64,000 nucleotides of DNA. Source: Cognatishimia sp. 1_MG-2023 (GTDB taxonomy: Bacteria > Pseudomonadota > Alphaproteobacteria > Rhodobacterales > Rhodobacteraceae). The position numbers and the translations under genes were made by a program. Below, one piece after another: positions 25,997 to 34,814 of the stretch. The notes beneath the pieces are model-generated. The model did no database searches. It was not told where the DNA came from and worked only from the letters and a program-made list of their open reading frames with translations. Where the stretch lies: NCBI RefSeq assembly GCF_030548175.1, contig NZ_JAUORX010000010.1, positions 1-64,000 of the forward strand, written 5' to 3'. How positions within the stretch are numbered: the first letter of the stretch is position 1; every line of letters begins with the position of its first letter.

Positions 25997-26288
25997 GACA
26001 TAACGCTGTCACAGAGAAATCCGAGTGCAACCAATTGGCAGGTTTTTTGTTAAAAAACTCGCGAAATTATTGAAATGAAAAAAGATCAACAGTGAAAGAA
26101 AATTAAATCTGCTTAAACTTTAGGCAAAACAACTTGTATGCATTTGTATGCTAAAATGTTTCGGAAGTGTCAGTGTTACAAGGGGTTGCGGCGATTCTGG
26201 ATTCATCGTTCAAATTTTTGTTCCGAAATACCTTTGCCTTGGTTGCCGATCCGATAGACAAAGAAGACAGACCATAGAGTGAGCCATT
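25997..26288. promoter_or_regulatory. Divergent promoter region, Anbu operon and Lrp regulator
   Basis: AT-rich. It holds a small hairpin GTTTTTT-GTT-AAAAAAC near 26042-26058 and two TTGTATGC direct repeats separated by three bases near 26135-26153. I see no gene and no certain promoter elements. Confidence 0.35.
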
Positions 26289-26720
26289 GTGACCGACGCT
26301 TTAGATCGAAAAATCATCACTGCATTGCAGGCGAATGCACGGCAATCAACGGCGGCGATTGCGGCCAGCTTGGGCGTGGCGCGGACCACGGTGCATGAAC
26401 GGATTTCCCGGATGGAAGAGCGTGGTCTGATCAAAGGGTATTCTGTCGTTTTGGGTCAGATGGATGACGCGCCTATGGTACAGGTGATTGTCATGCTGTC
26501 TGTGCAGCAACCGGAAACGGCGCGGATCATCAAACGGCTTGAGGCCTACCCAGAGGTTAAGCTGTGTTTGTCCGTAAATGGTGAGTTCGATTTGATGCTA
26601 TCTGCAGAAGCGCCTCGGATTGAAGATCTGGACATATTGACCGACGAATTCGCGGAAATTCCCGGTGTGATCCGAACTAAGACGCATGTTGTCTTTGGCC
26701 GTCGGATTGATCGTAGCTGA
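26289..26720 (+). CDS. Lrp/AsnC-family transcriptional regulator
   Basis: 143 aa from a GTG start. The N-terminal helix-turn-helix is LDRKIITALQANARQSTAAI / AASLGVARTTVHERISRMEE; the C-terminal RAM domain has VIVMLSVQQPETARIIKRLE and IRTKTHVVFGRR. It lies 115 bases upstream of a co-oriented saccharopine/lysine dehydrogenase-like gene, and Lrp/AsnC proteins often control such amino-acid genes and respond to the amino acid; lysine or a related compound is a reasonable guess for the effector. Confidence 0.9.
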   Translation: MTDALDRKIITALQANARQSTAAIAASLGVARTTVHERISRMEERGLIKGYSVVLGQMDDAPMVQVIVMLSVQQPETARIIKRLEAYPEVKLCLSVNGEFDLMLSAEAPRIEDLDILTDEFAEIPGVIRTKTHVVFGRRIDRS

Positions 26721-26835
26721 CACATTGACGGAAATTTCGACGTACTGATGGAAATAGCTGTCGTTTCGTCACTATGTCCCCTGCCCTCTGAACAGTGACC
26801 GCGGCATCCTTATCTAAAAGATAAGGGAGGCTAAG

Positions 26836-27942
26836 ATGCGCTGGACTATATGTGTCGTTGGGGCGGGCAAGATCGGGCAGATGATTGCGACGCTTTTGAA
26901 AGGATCACCGCATTACTCGGTGACTGTGGCTGATCGGGATTTGGCCGCTTTGGCCAGCGTTCGGGCGATGGATGTTGCGACACAGCAGATTGATGCAAGT
27001 GATCCGGATGGGCTGGCCGCTGCGTTAACCGGTTTTGATGCGGTGATTTCGGCGGCTCCGTTTTTCCTGACGCCCAAGATTGCGGCGGCGGCAAAAGCAG
27101 CCGGCGCGCATTACTTTGATTTGACCGAAGATGTGGCGGCGACGGAGGCTGTGCGCGCATTGGCAGATGGCAGTGCGACAGCGTTCATGCCGCAATGTGG
27201 TTTGGCACCGGGGTTTGTGGGCATTGCGGGTGCTGCGTTGGCGCAAGAGTTTGACGCGCTGGACAGTTTGCACATGCGGGTTGGGGCTTTGCCGTTGTTT
27301 CCAACGAATGCGCTAAAATATAACCTGACATGGTCAACGGATGGCTTGATCAATGAATACTGCAATCCCTGCGATGCGATTGTGGATGGGGAATTGATAA
27401 AGACGCGGCCTTTGGAGGACTACGAAGTCTTGGGTCATGACGGTGTGGAGTACGAATGCTTCAACACGTCAGGCGGTTTGGGGACGTTGCCTGAAACACT
27501 GGCTGGCAAGGCCCGTGCGGTCTCGTATCGTTCTATCCGTTATCCCGGGCATTGCGATATTCTGAAACTGTTGCTGCATGATCTGGGGCTGGAGCGCCGC
27601 CGGGATTTGTTAAAGGACATCTTTGAAACCGCCCTGCCCCGTACGGATCAGGATGTGGTTTTGGTTTTCTGCACGGCGACGGGTTCAAAGAACGGGTCGC
27701 TGCGCGAAAAGAGCTACATTAATAAGTCGTTCTCTCGGGTGATCGGTGGGAATGTTTGGAGCGCCATTCAGATCACCACTGCTGCGGGCGTTCTGGGCGT
27801 GGTGGATTTGATGCGGCAGGATAAATTGCCAAGCCACGGGTTTGTGCGCCAAGAAGACGTTCGACTAAGTGATTTCTTGGCGACAGAATTCGGACGTCTT
27901 TATCAAGCCGGGGATGTTAGCGCAGCTCATCAAGCGGCTTAG
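26836..27942 (+). CDS. Saccharopine dehydrogenase/lysine 6-dehydrogenase family protein
   Basis: 368 aa. N-terminal Rossmann motif [15 protein letters not shown] and the following acidic end of beta2 (VADRD) indicate an NAD(P) enzyme. Motifs [22 protein letters not shown] and [14 protein letters not shown] are typical of the saccharopine dehydrogenase superfamily. The length of about 370 aa fits lysine 6-dehydrogenase better than the longer saccharopine reductases. The ribosome-binding site AAGGGAGG lies before the ATG. A role in lysine catabolism under the Lrp-type regulator is likely, not proven. Confidence 0.8.
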   Translation: MRWTICVVGAGKIGQMIATLLKGSPHYSVTVADRDLAALASVRAMDVATQQIDASDPDGLAAALTGFDAVISAAPFFLTPKIAAAAKAAGAHYFDLTEDVAATEAVRALADGSATAFMPQCGLAPGFVGIAGAALAQEFDALDSLHMRVGALPLFPTNALKYNLTWSTDGLINEYCNPCDAIVDGELIKTRPLEDYEVLGHDGVEYECFNTSGGLGTLPETLAGKARAVSYRSIRYPGHCDILKLLLHDLGLERRRDLLKDIFETALPRTDQDVVLVFCTATGSKNGSLREKSYINKSFSRVIGGNVWSAIQITTAAGVLGVVDLMRQDKLPSHGFVRQEDVRLSDFLATEFGRLYQAGDVSAAHQAA

Positions 27943-28075
27943 AGAATGTGAATGTGCGCCCAAGTTAGCGAGGCAATTGACTTTTTTCCTGCAAATCGCG
28001 ACGCTGGTTTCAACTTGAGAGATCAAAGAGATTCCGGCGCATCAGGGATTTGGAGGATGACGTCGGGATATGGAT

Positions 28076-28103
28076 GGCCGCGCAGCAATGCGCGGCCTCT
28101 TTT
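28076..28103 (+). terminator. Intrinsic terminator downstream of the dehydrogenase
   Basis: GGCCGCGCA, GCAA tetraloop, TGCGCGGCC (9-bp perfect stem) followed by TCTTTT. It lies 134 bases past the stop codon. The 28104-28206 stretch after it shows nothing recognisable. Confidence 0.8.
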
Positions 28104-28206
28104 GATTTCGAAATGCCTTTAAATTCAGCAGTTTGAATATTGCTAAATCTTTGGGCGTCCGCTTTGGCGGTGCAGCGCGGATGTGCCGAAACTGCGTGAA
28201 ACCACC

Positions 28207-28255
28207 AATTCGAATCAAAATCGCGCGAAAGTGATTCGCGCGATTGATTCGAATT
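28207..28255. other. Long bulged hairpin at the 3' end of glpD
   Basis: Arms AATTCGAATC + AATCGCGCGAA (28207-28229, with a 2-base AA bulge between the two blocks) pair with TTCGCGCGATT + GATTCGAATT (28235-28255) around a 5-base loop. The stem is 21 bp. It sits 8 bases beyond the glpD stop. There is no U run on either strand. Possible transcript-end protector, factor-dependent terminator or protein site. Confidence 0.6.
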
Positions 28256-28262
28256 CGCGCTA

Positions 28263-29840
28263 TTAAGCGGCTTCGTTTACTTTCATCAGGTGGTCCTGAA
28301 TGCGGGCACGCTCTGCCTCGGTCAGGCGCAGACCCAGTTTTGTGCGGCGCCATAGGTAATCTTCGGCGGTGCGGACCCATTCTTTTTTCTGTGCCCAATC
28401 GAGTTCTGCGGCTGTGATGCCCGCGCCGAAGTCCTCGCCCAAATCAGCGGCGCTGGTGGCATCGCCCAGAACTTCGAAGGTGTCGGTGCCGTAGGTGCGG
28501 ACCAAACGTTTGGCTTGGCCGGCCTCAAGGAAGCTGTAGCGCGATTGCACTTTGGCGATCAGGTCGTCCACGCCGTCTGTTGGGAAATCCCCACCCGGCA
28601 TTGAAACGCCTGCGGTCCATTTGGCTGGCAGGTCTGGGAAGAACTTTGCGACCTCTTCCATCGCGCTTTCGGCGAGACGGCGGTAGGTTGTGATCTTGCC
28701 ACCAAAGACGTTGAGGATTGGCGCGCCGCCGTCGGTGTTTACGCGCAGCACGTAGTCGCGGGTTGCAGCGGTCGCAGAGGAAGCACCGTCATTATAAAGG
28801 GGCCGTACGCCGGAATATGTCCAGACGACGTCATCCTTGGTGAGGTCTTGTTTGAAATACCCGTTGGCGAAGTTGATCAGGTAATCGCGTTCTTCTGGGG
28901 TGCAGGTCGGTTTTTCGCTGGCGTCAGAATGGTCAGCGTCTGTGGTTCCGATCAGGGTGTAGTCATTTTCGTATGGGATTGAGAAAATGATGCGACCATC
29001 TTCGCCTTGGAAGAAATAGCATTTGTCGTGGTCATAAAGGCGTTTGGTGACGATGTGGCTGCCGCGCACAAGGCGGACGCCCTCGGTGGAGTTGATGCCA
29101 GCCACGCCATTGATAACATCCATGACCCACGGGCCGCCGGCATTGATCAGCATGCGGGATTTGAATTCACGGGTTTCGCCGGTTTCGGTGTCTTGGGTGG
29201 TGATGACCCAAATGTCGCCTTCGCGGCGGGCATTGGTGACCTTGGTGCGGGTCATGATGTTTGCACCGCGCGCTTCGGCATCGCGAGCGTTGAGGACAAC
29301 CAGACGGCTGTCTTGAATCCAGCAATCGGAATATTCGTAGGCTTTCTGGAACCGGTCGTCGATTGGCAGGCCTTCGGGGGCCATGGTTAGATCAACGGTT
29401 TTTGTGCCGGGCAAGATTTTGCGGCCACCGAGGTTGTCGTACATGAACAGACCGAGGCGGATCAGCCAGGCTGGGCGACGGCCCTTCATCCACGGCATAA
29501 AGGTGGTTAGCAGTTTGGAGGTAGGCGTTTCGGAATCAAAACGCATGTCTTTGTGATAGGGCAGCACAAACCGCATGGGCCAAGAAATATGTGGCATGGC
29601 GCGTAGAAGCGTTTCGCGTTCTATCAGAGCTTCTTTGACCAGACGGAATTCGAAGAACTCGAGGTAGCGCAGACCGCCATGGAAGAGCTTGGTTGATGCC
29701 GAAGAGGTCGCCCAAGCGAGGTCGTTCATTTCGGCCAATGTGACGGTCAGGCCGCGGCCGACTGCGTCGCGTGCAATGCCGCAGCCGTTGATGCCGCCGC
29801 CGATGACGAAGAGGTCTTGGATGTCGTTTGTGTCAGACAT
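28263..29840 (-). CDS. glpD: Aerobic glycerol-3-phosphate dehydrogenase
   Basis: 525 aa flavoprotein that oxidises glycerol 3-phosphate to dihydroxyacetone phosphate and feeds electrons to quinone at the membrane. FAD-binding motif DLFVIGGGINGCGIARDAVG (residues 9-28), then ATSSASTKLFHGGLRYLE, RGSHIVTKRL, YTLIGTTDADHS and VRPLYNDG, all GlpD signatures. The C-terminal DAO_C domain is present. Its start overlaps the end of glpR by 8 bases, so the pair is translationally coupled and expected to be induced by glycerol 3-phosphate. No glycerol transporter or kinase is adjacent. Confidence 0.95.
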   Translation of the reverse strand: MSDTNDIQDLFVIGGGINGCGIARDAVGRGLTVTLAEMNDLAWATSSASTKLFHGGLRYLEFFEFRLVKEALIERETLLRAMPHISWPMRFVLPYHKDMRFDSETPTSKLLTTFMPWMKGRRPAWLIRLGLFMYDNLGGRKILPGTKTVDLTMAPEGLPIDDRFQKAYEYSDCWIQDSRLVVLNARDAEARGANIMTRTKVTNARREGDIWVITTQDTETGETREFKSRMLINAGGPWVMDVINGVAGINSTEGVRLVRGSHIVTKRLYDHDKCYFFQGEDGRIIFSIPYENDYTLIGTTDADHSDASEKPTCTPEERDYLINFANGYFKQDLTKDDVVWTYSGVRPLYNDGASSATAATRDYVLRVNTDGGAPILNVFGGKITTYRRLAESAMEEVAKFFPDLPAKWTAGVSMPGGDFPTDGVDDLIAKVQSRYSFLEAGQAKRLVRTYGTDTFEVLGDATSAADLGEDFGAGITAAELDWAQKKEWVRTAEDYLWRRTKLGLRLTEAERARIQDHLMKVNEAA

Positions 29841-30606
29841 GGGTGTCTTCCAGATTGATGAGTTTCGTTCCCCCGGCCTCTGCTGCCTTGATGAAAGACA
29901 GGGGTGGGCGTTTGTCTGTGATCACGTAGTCCAAATCGGCCACGTCGCAGATGCGAACAGGTGCAGCGCGGTCGAATTTGGAGATGTCAGTGACCAGAAT
30001 TTTGGTTCGGGCGTTTTTTAGGATGGCGCGGGCCACGGCGACTTCGCGTTCGTCGAAATCAAGGATTGCGCCGTCTTCGTCCATGGAAGAGGTGCCGATG
30101 ATGGCGAAGTCCGTTTTGTAGCGGTTGATGAATTCAACGGCTTCTGCACCGACAACAGCGCCATCGCTTTGGCGCACTGATCCGCCGGCAATCACCAGCG
30201 AGTTCAGCCGCGCGCCGCGCAGGATGTGGATGACGTTCACGTTGTTGGTGACGACGGTCAGATCCTCGTGGGTGGCGAGGGCTGCGGCGACTTGTTCGGT
30301 GGTGGTGCCGATGTTGAGCAGCAGCGAGCTGCCGTTTGGGATCAGGCGTGCGGCGCGTTGGGCGATGCCCTCTTTTTCGCCAGATTGGCGGAGGCGGCGC
30401 TCTTCGTATCCGAAGGAGGATGCGGATACTAGATTGCGCGCGCCCCCATGTGTGCGCGTGGCGAGGCCACGTTCACAAAGCTCTGTCAGATCACGGCGCA
30501 CTGTCTGTGTGGTGACGGCGAACCGATTAGAGAGGTCTTCGACCTCTACCCTGCCCTCTTCGCGGAGCAGATTAAGAATGTTTTCCTGACGGTCATTCAG
30601 AGGCAT
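29833..30606 (-). CDS. glpR: DeoR/GlpR-family repressor
   Basis: 257 aa. The N-terminal DeoR helix-turn-helix (RQENILNLLREEGRVEVEDL and TTQTVRRDLTELCERG) is followed by a sugar-phosphate sensor domain with LLLNIGTTTEQVAAAL, VTNNVNVIHIL, GGSVRQSDGAVVGAEAVEF and DFAIIGTSSMDEDGAILDFD. Position directly before glpD, with overlap, and GlpR-like half-sites upstream support the assignment as glycerol-3-phosphate-responsive repressor. Confidence 0.9.
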   Translation of the reverse strand: MPLNDRQENILNLLREEGRVEVEDLSNRFAVTTQTVRRDLTELCERGLATRTHGGARNLVSASSFGYEERRLRQSGEKEGIAQRAARLIPNGSSLLLNIGTTTEQVAAALATHEDLTVVTNNVNVIHILRGARLNSLVIAGGSVRQSDGAVVGAEAVEFINRYKTDFAIIGTSSMDEDGAILDFDEREVAVARAILKNARTKILVTDISKFDRAAPVRICDVADLDYVITDKRPPLSFIKAAEAGGTKLINLEDTHV

Positions 30607-30635
30607 ATGGGCACCAAAGCGCTAAATATTCAAAT

Positions 30636-30663
30636 TATGTTCGAAATAACGCAAATGAACATA
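30636..30663. promoter_or_regulatory. Candidate GlpR operator upstream of glpR
   Basis: TATGTTCG (30636-30643) and GAACATA (30657-30663) are half-sites like those of the E. coli GlpR operator (ATGTTCG...CGAACAT), but more widely spaced. The region lies 30-57 bases before the glpR start. Confidence 0.5.
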
Positions 30664-30721
30664 TATGTCTAGGAGATTCTCTTTTGAAGGCGCTGTCCCG
30701 CAGGCATGAGATTTATTAAAT

Positions 30722-30733
30722 GTTCATGTGAAC
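30722..30733. promoter_or_regulatory. Second candidate GlpR dyad
   Basis: GTTCA-TG-TGAAC preceded by AT: a compact dyad sharing the TGTTC/GAAC half-sites of the site 60-90 bases away. It lies between glpR and tupB. Confidence 0.4.
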
Positions 30734-30870
30734 CTAATTGGCCGGCCATTCTGTTGAAAGGCATTCACAATCGGAGCCTTTGGCAAAAATGGGGCGCGTT
30801 CTGTCGCTTTCGTGTGGCTTTGTATTAGCCCCAGACCCTAAGGTACGGTTGAACAAATGAAAAAGACCCA

Positions 30871-31575
30871 ATGGACGAGATTTCCCAAGGACTGCTGGCC
30901 GCATTTCGGCTGATCCTGACGCTGGACGCGGATCTGATAGAGATCTCGCTGCGGTCACTTTATGTGACCTGCACAGCTGTGGTGATTTCGTCGGTGATCG
31001 GTTTGCCGCTAGGGTGCTGGTTGGCCCTGCGCCGGTTTCGGTTTCGTCGTGCGGTGATTGCGGTGCTGAATGCGCTGATGGGATTGCCGCCGGTTGTGGT
31101 TGGGCTAATTGTATATCTGCTGTTGTCACGATCCGGGCCGTTTGGCGTGTTTGGATTGCTGTTCACCCCGGCTGCGATGATTATTGCGCAGGTGATTATT
31201 CTGACGCCCCTCATCGCCTCGATCGCGCATCAGGCCATTCGGGATTTGTGGGCGGATTATCATGACTTGCTGATTTCGCTAAACACCACGCGTGGGCAAC
31301 GTATGCGTACCCTGTTGTGGGATGGTCGGCGGGCGTTGTTGACAGCGGCCTTGGCGGGTTTTGGGCGCGGGATTGGTGAGGTCGGCGCGATTATGATCGT
31401 TGGTGGCAATATCGATCATGTGACTCGTGTGTTGACGACGGCGATTGCGCTGGAAACCGGCAAGGGTGATTTTGCTTTGGCGCTGGGGTTGGGGTTTGTC
31501 CTGATCTTGATTGCGATTGTGGTGAATCTGGTGATCCACCGGCTGTCTGGCACGGAGGTGCGTGGCCGATGGTAG
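30871..31575 (+). CDS. tupB: Tungstate ABC transporter permease TupB
   Basis: 234 aa, about five or six transmembrane helices. The binding-protein-dependent permease (EAA) loop region reads ALLTAALAGFGRGIGEVGAIMIVGGNI, the pattern of TupB/WtpB-type permeases; PPVVVGLIVYLLLSRSGPFG is also typical. Its end overlaps tupC by 7 bases. I see no strong ribosome-binding site before the ATG. Confidence 0.88.
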   Translation: MDEISQGLLAAFRLILTLDADLIEISLRSLYVTCTAVVISSVIGLPLGCWLALRRFRFRRAVIAVLNALMGLPPVVVGLIVYLLLSRSGPFGVFGLLFTPAAMIIAQVIILTPLIASIAHQAIRDLWADYHDLLISLNTTRGQRMRTLLWDGRRALLTAALAGFGRGIGEVGAIMIVGGNIDHVTRVLTTAIALETGKGDFALALGLGFVLILIAIVVNLVIHRLSGTEVRGRW

Positions 31576-32285
31576 AGACGATCTTGCCCCTAAAGGTGAG
31601 TGATATTACCGTGCGCAAGCGCGGGGTCCACTTGTTGGGGCCGGTTTCTATCGAGATGGCCAGAAAAGGGTTCACCATTGTGATGGGGCCGAATGGCGCG
31701 GGGAAGTCTACGCTGTTAAAGGCGCTTCATGGGATGGAGCGATTGGTCGGTGGGACCGTTGAATGGGCCCTGCCCCAAAAGGCCGCGCAAGAGCGGCAAA
31801 GCTTTGTGTTTCAAACGCCAACGTTGATGCGGCGGTCTGTGGTGGAAAACGTGGCCTATCCGCTGTTGGTGCAGGGGATGCGGCGGGCCGAGGCGATGGA
31901 TGTGGCGATGAGCTGGCTGGCGCGGGTTGGATTGGCCGATATGGCGCAGAACCGCGCGAGCTATCTGTCTGGTGGGGAGCGGCAAAAGATGGCCTTGGTT
32001 CGGGCTTTGGTGCGTGATCCTGAGGTGTTGTTTCTGGATGAGCCTTGCGCAAACTTAGACGGGCGTGCGACGCGCGACATTGAGGGTTTGTTGCAAGAGG
32101 TTCATGCGGCAGGCACGCGGGTTGTCATGGCGACCCATGATTTCGGGCAGGCGCGGCGGCTGGCCAGCGAAGTATGGTTTATGCATCGCGGGAAGGTGTT
32201 AGAGGCCACGCCGGCAGAGGCGTTTTTTGATCAGCCTAAGACGCCGCAGGCACAAGCGTTTTTGAATGGAGAGATTGTCGAATGA
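31569..32285 (+). CDS. tupC: Tungstate ABC transporter ATPase TupC
   Basis: 238 aa. Walker A MGPNGAGKST (about 37-46), Q-loop FVFQTPTLMRRSVVENVAYP, signature YLSGGERQKMALVRAL, Walker B VLFLDEPCANLD and H-loop MATHDFGQA. It overlaps both neighbours (7 and 4 bases), a tight operon. It powers import of tungstate with TupB and TupA. Confidence 0.9.
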   Translation: MVETILPLKVSDITVRKRGVHLLGPVSIEMARKGFTIVMGPNGAGKSTLLKALHGMERLVGGTVEWALPQKAAQERQSFVFQTPTLMRRSVVENVAYPLLVQGMRRAEAMDVAMSWLARVGLADMAQNRASYLSGGERQKMALVRALVRDPEVLFLDEPCANLDGRATRDIEGLLQEVHAAGTRVVMATHDFGQARRLASEVWFMHRGKVLEATPAEAFFDQPKTPQAQAFLNGEIVE

Positions 32286-33085
32286 TCCTGCGCGGATTGA
32301 GTGTTTTGCTGGTTTGTCTTTGGGCAGCGGCGGCGATGGCGGATGAGATGAAGCTGGCGGTTACGACCTCTTTTCATAATTCGGGTCTGTCGGATGTTTT
32401 GCTGCCGGCGATCAAGGATGATCTGGGGCTGGATGTGCATTTGCTGGTGGTCGGCACCGGGCAAGCGTTGCGTTTGGGGCAAGCTGGGGATGTGGATGCG
32501 ATATTGGTGCATTCCAAGCCTGCGGAAGAGGCGTTTGTGGCGGATGGCTTTGGCACGCGGCGGACAGAGGTCATGTATAATGACTTTGTGGTTGTCGGGC
32601 CGGCTGGTGATCCGGCGAGTATTGCAAGACTGGATGGTGCGGTTGACGCATTGCGCGCAATTGAGAGCAGCGGCGTGCTGTTTGTCTCGCGCGGGGATGA
32701 CAGTGGGACGCATAAGAAAGAGCAAACCCTGTGGGCGGCTGCGGGTCTGGATGCTGAGACGTTTGAGGCGACGTGGTATCGGTCTGTTGGTGCCGGCATG
32801 GGGGCTGCTTTGAACGCGGCCTCTGGCATGAACGCCTATGTGTTGAGTGATCGGGCGAGCTGGCTGACGTTTGGCAATAAGGGTGATTTGGCGCTGCTTT
32901 ATGCGGGTGATCCGGTGCTGTTTAACCAATATGCCTATTTGCCGGTGAATGCAGCGATGCATTCGCATGTGAACACTGTGTCGGCGATGCAGCTGGAAAA
33001 TTGGTTGGTCAGCGATCGGGCAAAGGCATTGATCAATGGATACCAGTTGAACGGCGAGACGTTGTTTACGTTTAATGCGCAGTGA
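32282..33085 (+). CDS. tupA: Tungstate-binding periplasmic protein TupA
   Basis: 267 aa. The signal peptide (MILRGLSVLLVCLWAAAAMA) is followed by LAVTTSFHNSGLSDVLLP, the TTxxxNSGL motif of TupA that contacts the oxyanion; VDAILVHSKPAEEAFVADGFG and FVSRGDDSGTHKKEQTLW are also characteristic. The gene order is permease-ATPase-binding protein rather than the common A-B-C. The anion could include molybdate; tungstate is inferred from family. Confidence 0.92.
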   Translation: MILRGLSVLLVCLWAAAAMADEMKLAVTTSFHNSGLSDVLLPAIKDDLGLDVHLLVVGTGQALRLGQAGDVDAILVHSKPAEEAFVADGFGTRRTEVMYNDFVVVGPAGDPASIARLDGAVDALRAIESSGVLFVSRGDDSGTHKKEQTLWAAAGLDAETFEATWYRSVGAGMGAALNAASGMNAYVLSDRASWLTFGNKGDLALLYAGDPVLFNQYAYLPVNAAMHSHVNTVSAMQLENWLVSDRAKALINGYQLNGETLFTFNAQ

Positions 33086-33149
33086 GAGTGACTTGTCATT
33101 TGTGAGTGACCCGCGCAGGGTGGCGCTGAATTAAGCAATAGGTGCCCGC

Positions 33150-33581
33150 ATGCAAACCCCCTCCCCTGCTCCGAAACTTGGGGCCATTGCCGTTGTGTAT
33201 CACGGCGGGCAATTTCTGTTGGTGCAACGCGGCAAAGACCCGGGTCGTGGGCTTTGGGGGTTTCCAGGTGGTCACGTTGAGCTGGGCGAGACGGGATTAG
33301 AGGCCGCTGTGCGCGAATTGCAGGAAGAGACCGGCGTGATCGCTGATGCACCGCGCTATTTGACCAATGTGGATGTGATTGCGCACGCCGAAGATGGTAC
33401 TGTGGCCTATCAATATCTGATTGCTGCTGTGGCGTGTCATTATGTCAGCGGTGATCCCGTGGCCGCGGATGATGCGGCGGCGGCGGAATGGGTTGATGCG
33501 GCCGAGGTTTTGGCGGGCACGCGCGAAATGAGCGCGGATGTGGTGCGCGTTGCACAGATGATGGTGGAGCAATCAGCATGA
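33150..33581 (+). CDS. Nudix hydrolase
   Basis: 143 aa with a complete Nudix box (GX5EX7REUXEEXGU) at about residues 38-60: GGHVELGE ... [39 protein letters not shown] precedes it (shown in part: [18 protein letters not shown]). It hydrolyses a nucleoside diphosphate derivative; ADP-ribose or an oxidised nucleotide is possible. Its stop overlaps the next start (ATGA), so it is coupled to the CoA-transferase gene, though a functional link is not obvious. Confidence 0.9.
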   Translation: MQTPSPAPKLGAIAVVYHGGQFLLVQRGKDPGRGLWGFPGGHVELGETGLEAAVRELQEETGVIADAPRYLTNVDVIAHAEDGTVAYQYLIAAVACHYVSGDPVAADDAAAAEWVDAAEVLAGTREMSADVVRVAQMMVEQSA

Positions 33582-34684
33582 CGCCTTTGGACGGCCTAAA
33601 AGTTGTAGAATTGGCGCGGGTTTTGGCCGGCCCTTGGATTGGGCAATCTTTGGCAGATTTGGGCGCCGAGGTGATCAAGGTTGAGTCACCAAGCGGGGAT
33701 GACACGCGGCATTGGGGCCCTCCGTTCATAGAGCGGGACGGCGATAAGACAGCGGCTTATTTTTATGCCACCAATCGGGGGAAGTCCTCTGTTGTGGCGG
33801 ATTTTGCGACCGAAGACGGGCAAGCCACTGTGCGAAAGCTGGTGGCGGATGCGGATATTCTGATTGAGAATTTCAAAGTGGGTGGGCTGGCCAAATATGG
33901 GTTGGATTACGCCAGCCTGTCAGAGCTGAACCCGCGGTTGATCTACTGTTCGGTGACAGGATTTGGCCAAACCGGCCCCTATGCGCATCGGGCGGGCTAT
34001 GATTTTCTGATGCAGGGCATGTCTGGGCTGATGTCTATTACCGGCGAGGCAGATGGCGCGCCACAAAAGCACGGGGTGGCGATTACGGATATTGTGACCG
34101 GTCTATATGGTACCGTTGGGATATTGGCCGCCGTTGAACAACGACACCGGACAGGTCGCGGGCAACATATTGATATGTCCTTGCTGGATTGCGCGACGGC
34201 GATGTTGGCCAATCAGGGGATGAACCAACTGGCGACGGGCGAAAGCCCGATGCGGTGTGGGAATGACCATCCGAATATCTCGCCCTTTCAAGTTTTGCCC
34301 TGCAAAGATGGGCATTTCATTCTAGCCGTGGGGAATGATGGGCAGTTTGCCCGGTTTTGCGCTGTGGTGCGACGGTCTGATCTGGCGCATGATGAACGGT
34401 TTGCCACCAACCCGGCGCGTGTTGCGCATCGGGACGTATTGACCGGTATCCTTGAAGAGGTTTTGGCGGATTGGATGGCTGCCGAGATTATCGCAGCGCT
34501 GGAAGCCGCAAGCGTTCCGGCGGGACCTATTCATTCGGTGGGTGATGCACTGCAAAATCCGCAGGTGTTGGCGCGGGAAATGGTCATATCACCAGAAGGT
34601 GTACCGGGTATTCGCGGCCCGTGGAAATTTTCTGATGCAGAGCTGTCTTTGGTTCGTTCGGCACCGGTTTTTCCGAAAGGGTAA
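33578..34684 (+). CDS. Class III (CaiB/BaiF) CoA-transferase
   Basis: 368 aa. Begins with [20 protein letters not shown], then [20 protein letters not shown] and [11 protein letters not shown], standard for family III. The catalytic aspartate is in [13 protein letters not shown] (about residue 145). [13 protein letters not shown] and [18 protein letters not shown] complete the family pattern. It moves CoA between organic acids; the substrates are not evident. Coupled to the Nudix gene. Confidence 0.92.
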   Translation: MTPLDGLKVVELARVLAGPWIGQSLADLGAEVIKVESPSGDDTRHWGPPFIERDGDKTAAYFYATNRGKSSVVADFATEDGQATVRKLVADADILIENFKVGGLAKYGLDYASLSELNPRLIYCSVTGFGQTGPYAHRAGYDFLMQGMSGLMSITGEADGAPQKHGVAITDIVTGLYGTVGILAAVEQRHRTGRGQHIDMSLLDCATAMLANQGMNQLATGESPMRCGNDHPNISPFQVLPCKDGHFILAVGNDGQFARFCAVVRRSDLAHDERFATNPARVAHRDVLTGILEEVLADWMAAEIIAALEAASVPAGPIHSVGDALQNPQVLAREMVISPEGVPGIRGPWKFSDAELSLVRSAPVFPKG

Positions 34685-34714
34685 AGGGGCTTTGCCCCTC
34701 TGGACTTTTAGTCC
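34685..34714 (+). terminator. Two tandem small hairpins after the CoA-transferase
   Basis: AGGGGC-TTT-GCCCCT (34685-34699) and GGACT-TTT-AGTCC (34702-34714). No long T run follows immediately. The bases after it, CCCCAAGGTATTTTGATCAA, resemble an intergenic repeat I recall from Rhodobacterales genomes; only one copy is seen here. Confidence 0.45.
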
Positions 34715-34814
34715 ATTCACCCCAAGGTATTTTGATCAAGAAAAAGCCGAAGGGCTTGCTAAAATGACGCGCTGTGGTAGCGCTAACTGAAATGGTTCTT
34801 GGGGGAGATTAACC

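Noticed and set aside
30735-30870. Molybdenum-cofactor riboswitch or ModE site before tupB
   Set aside because: I could not find the conserved riboswitch core or a ModE-like palindrome in this 136-base interval.
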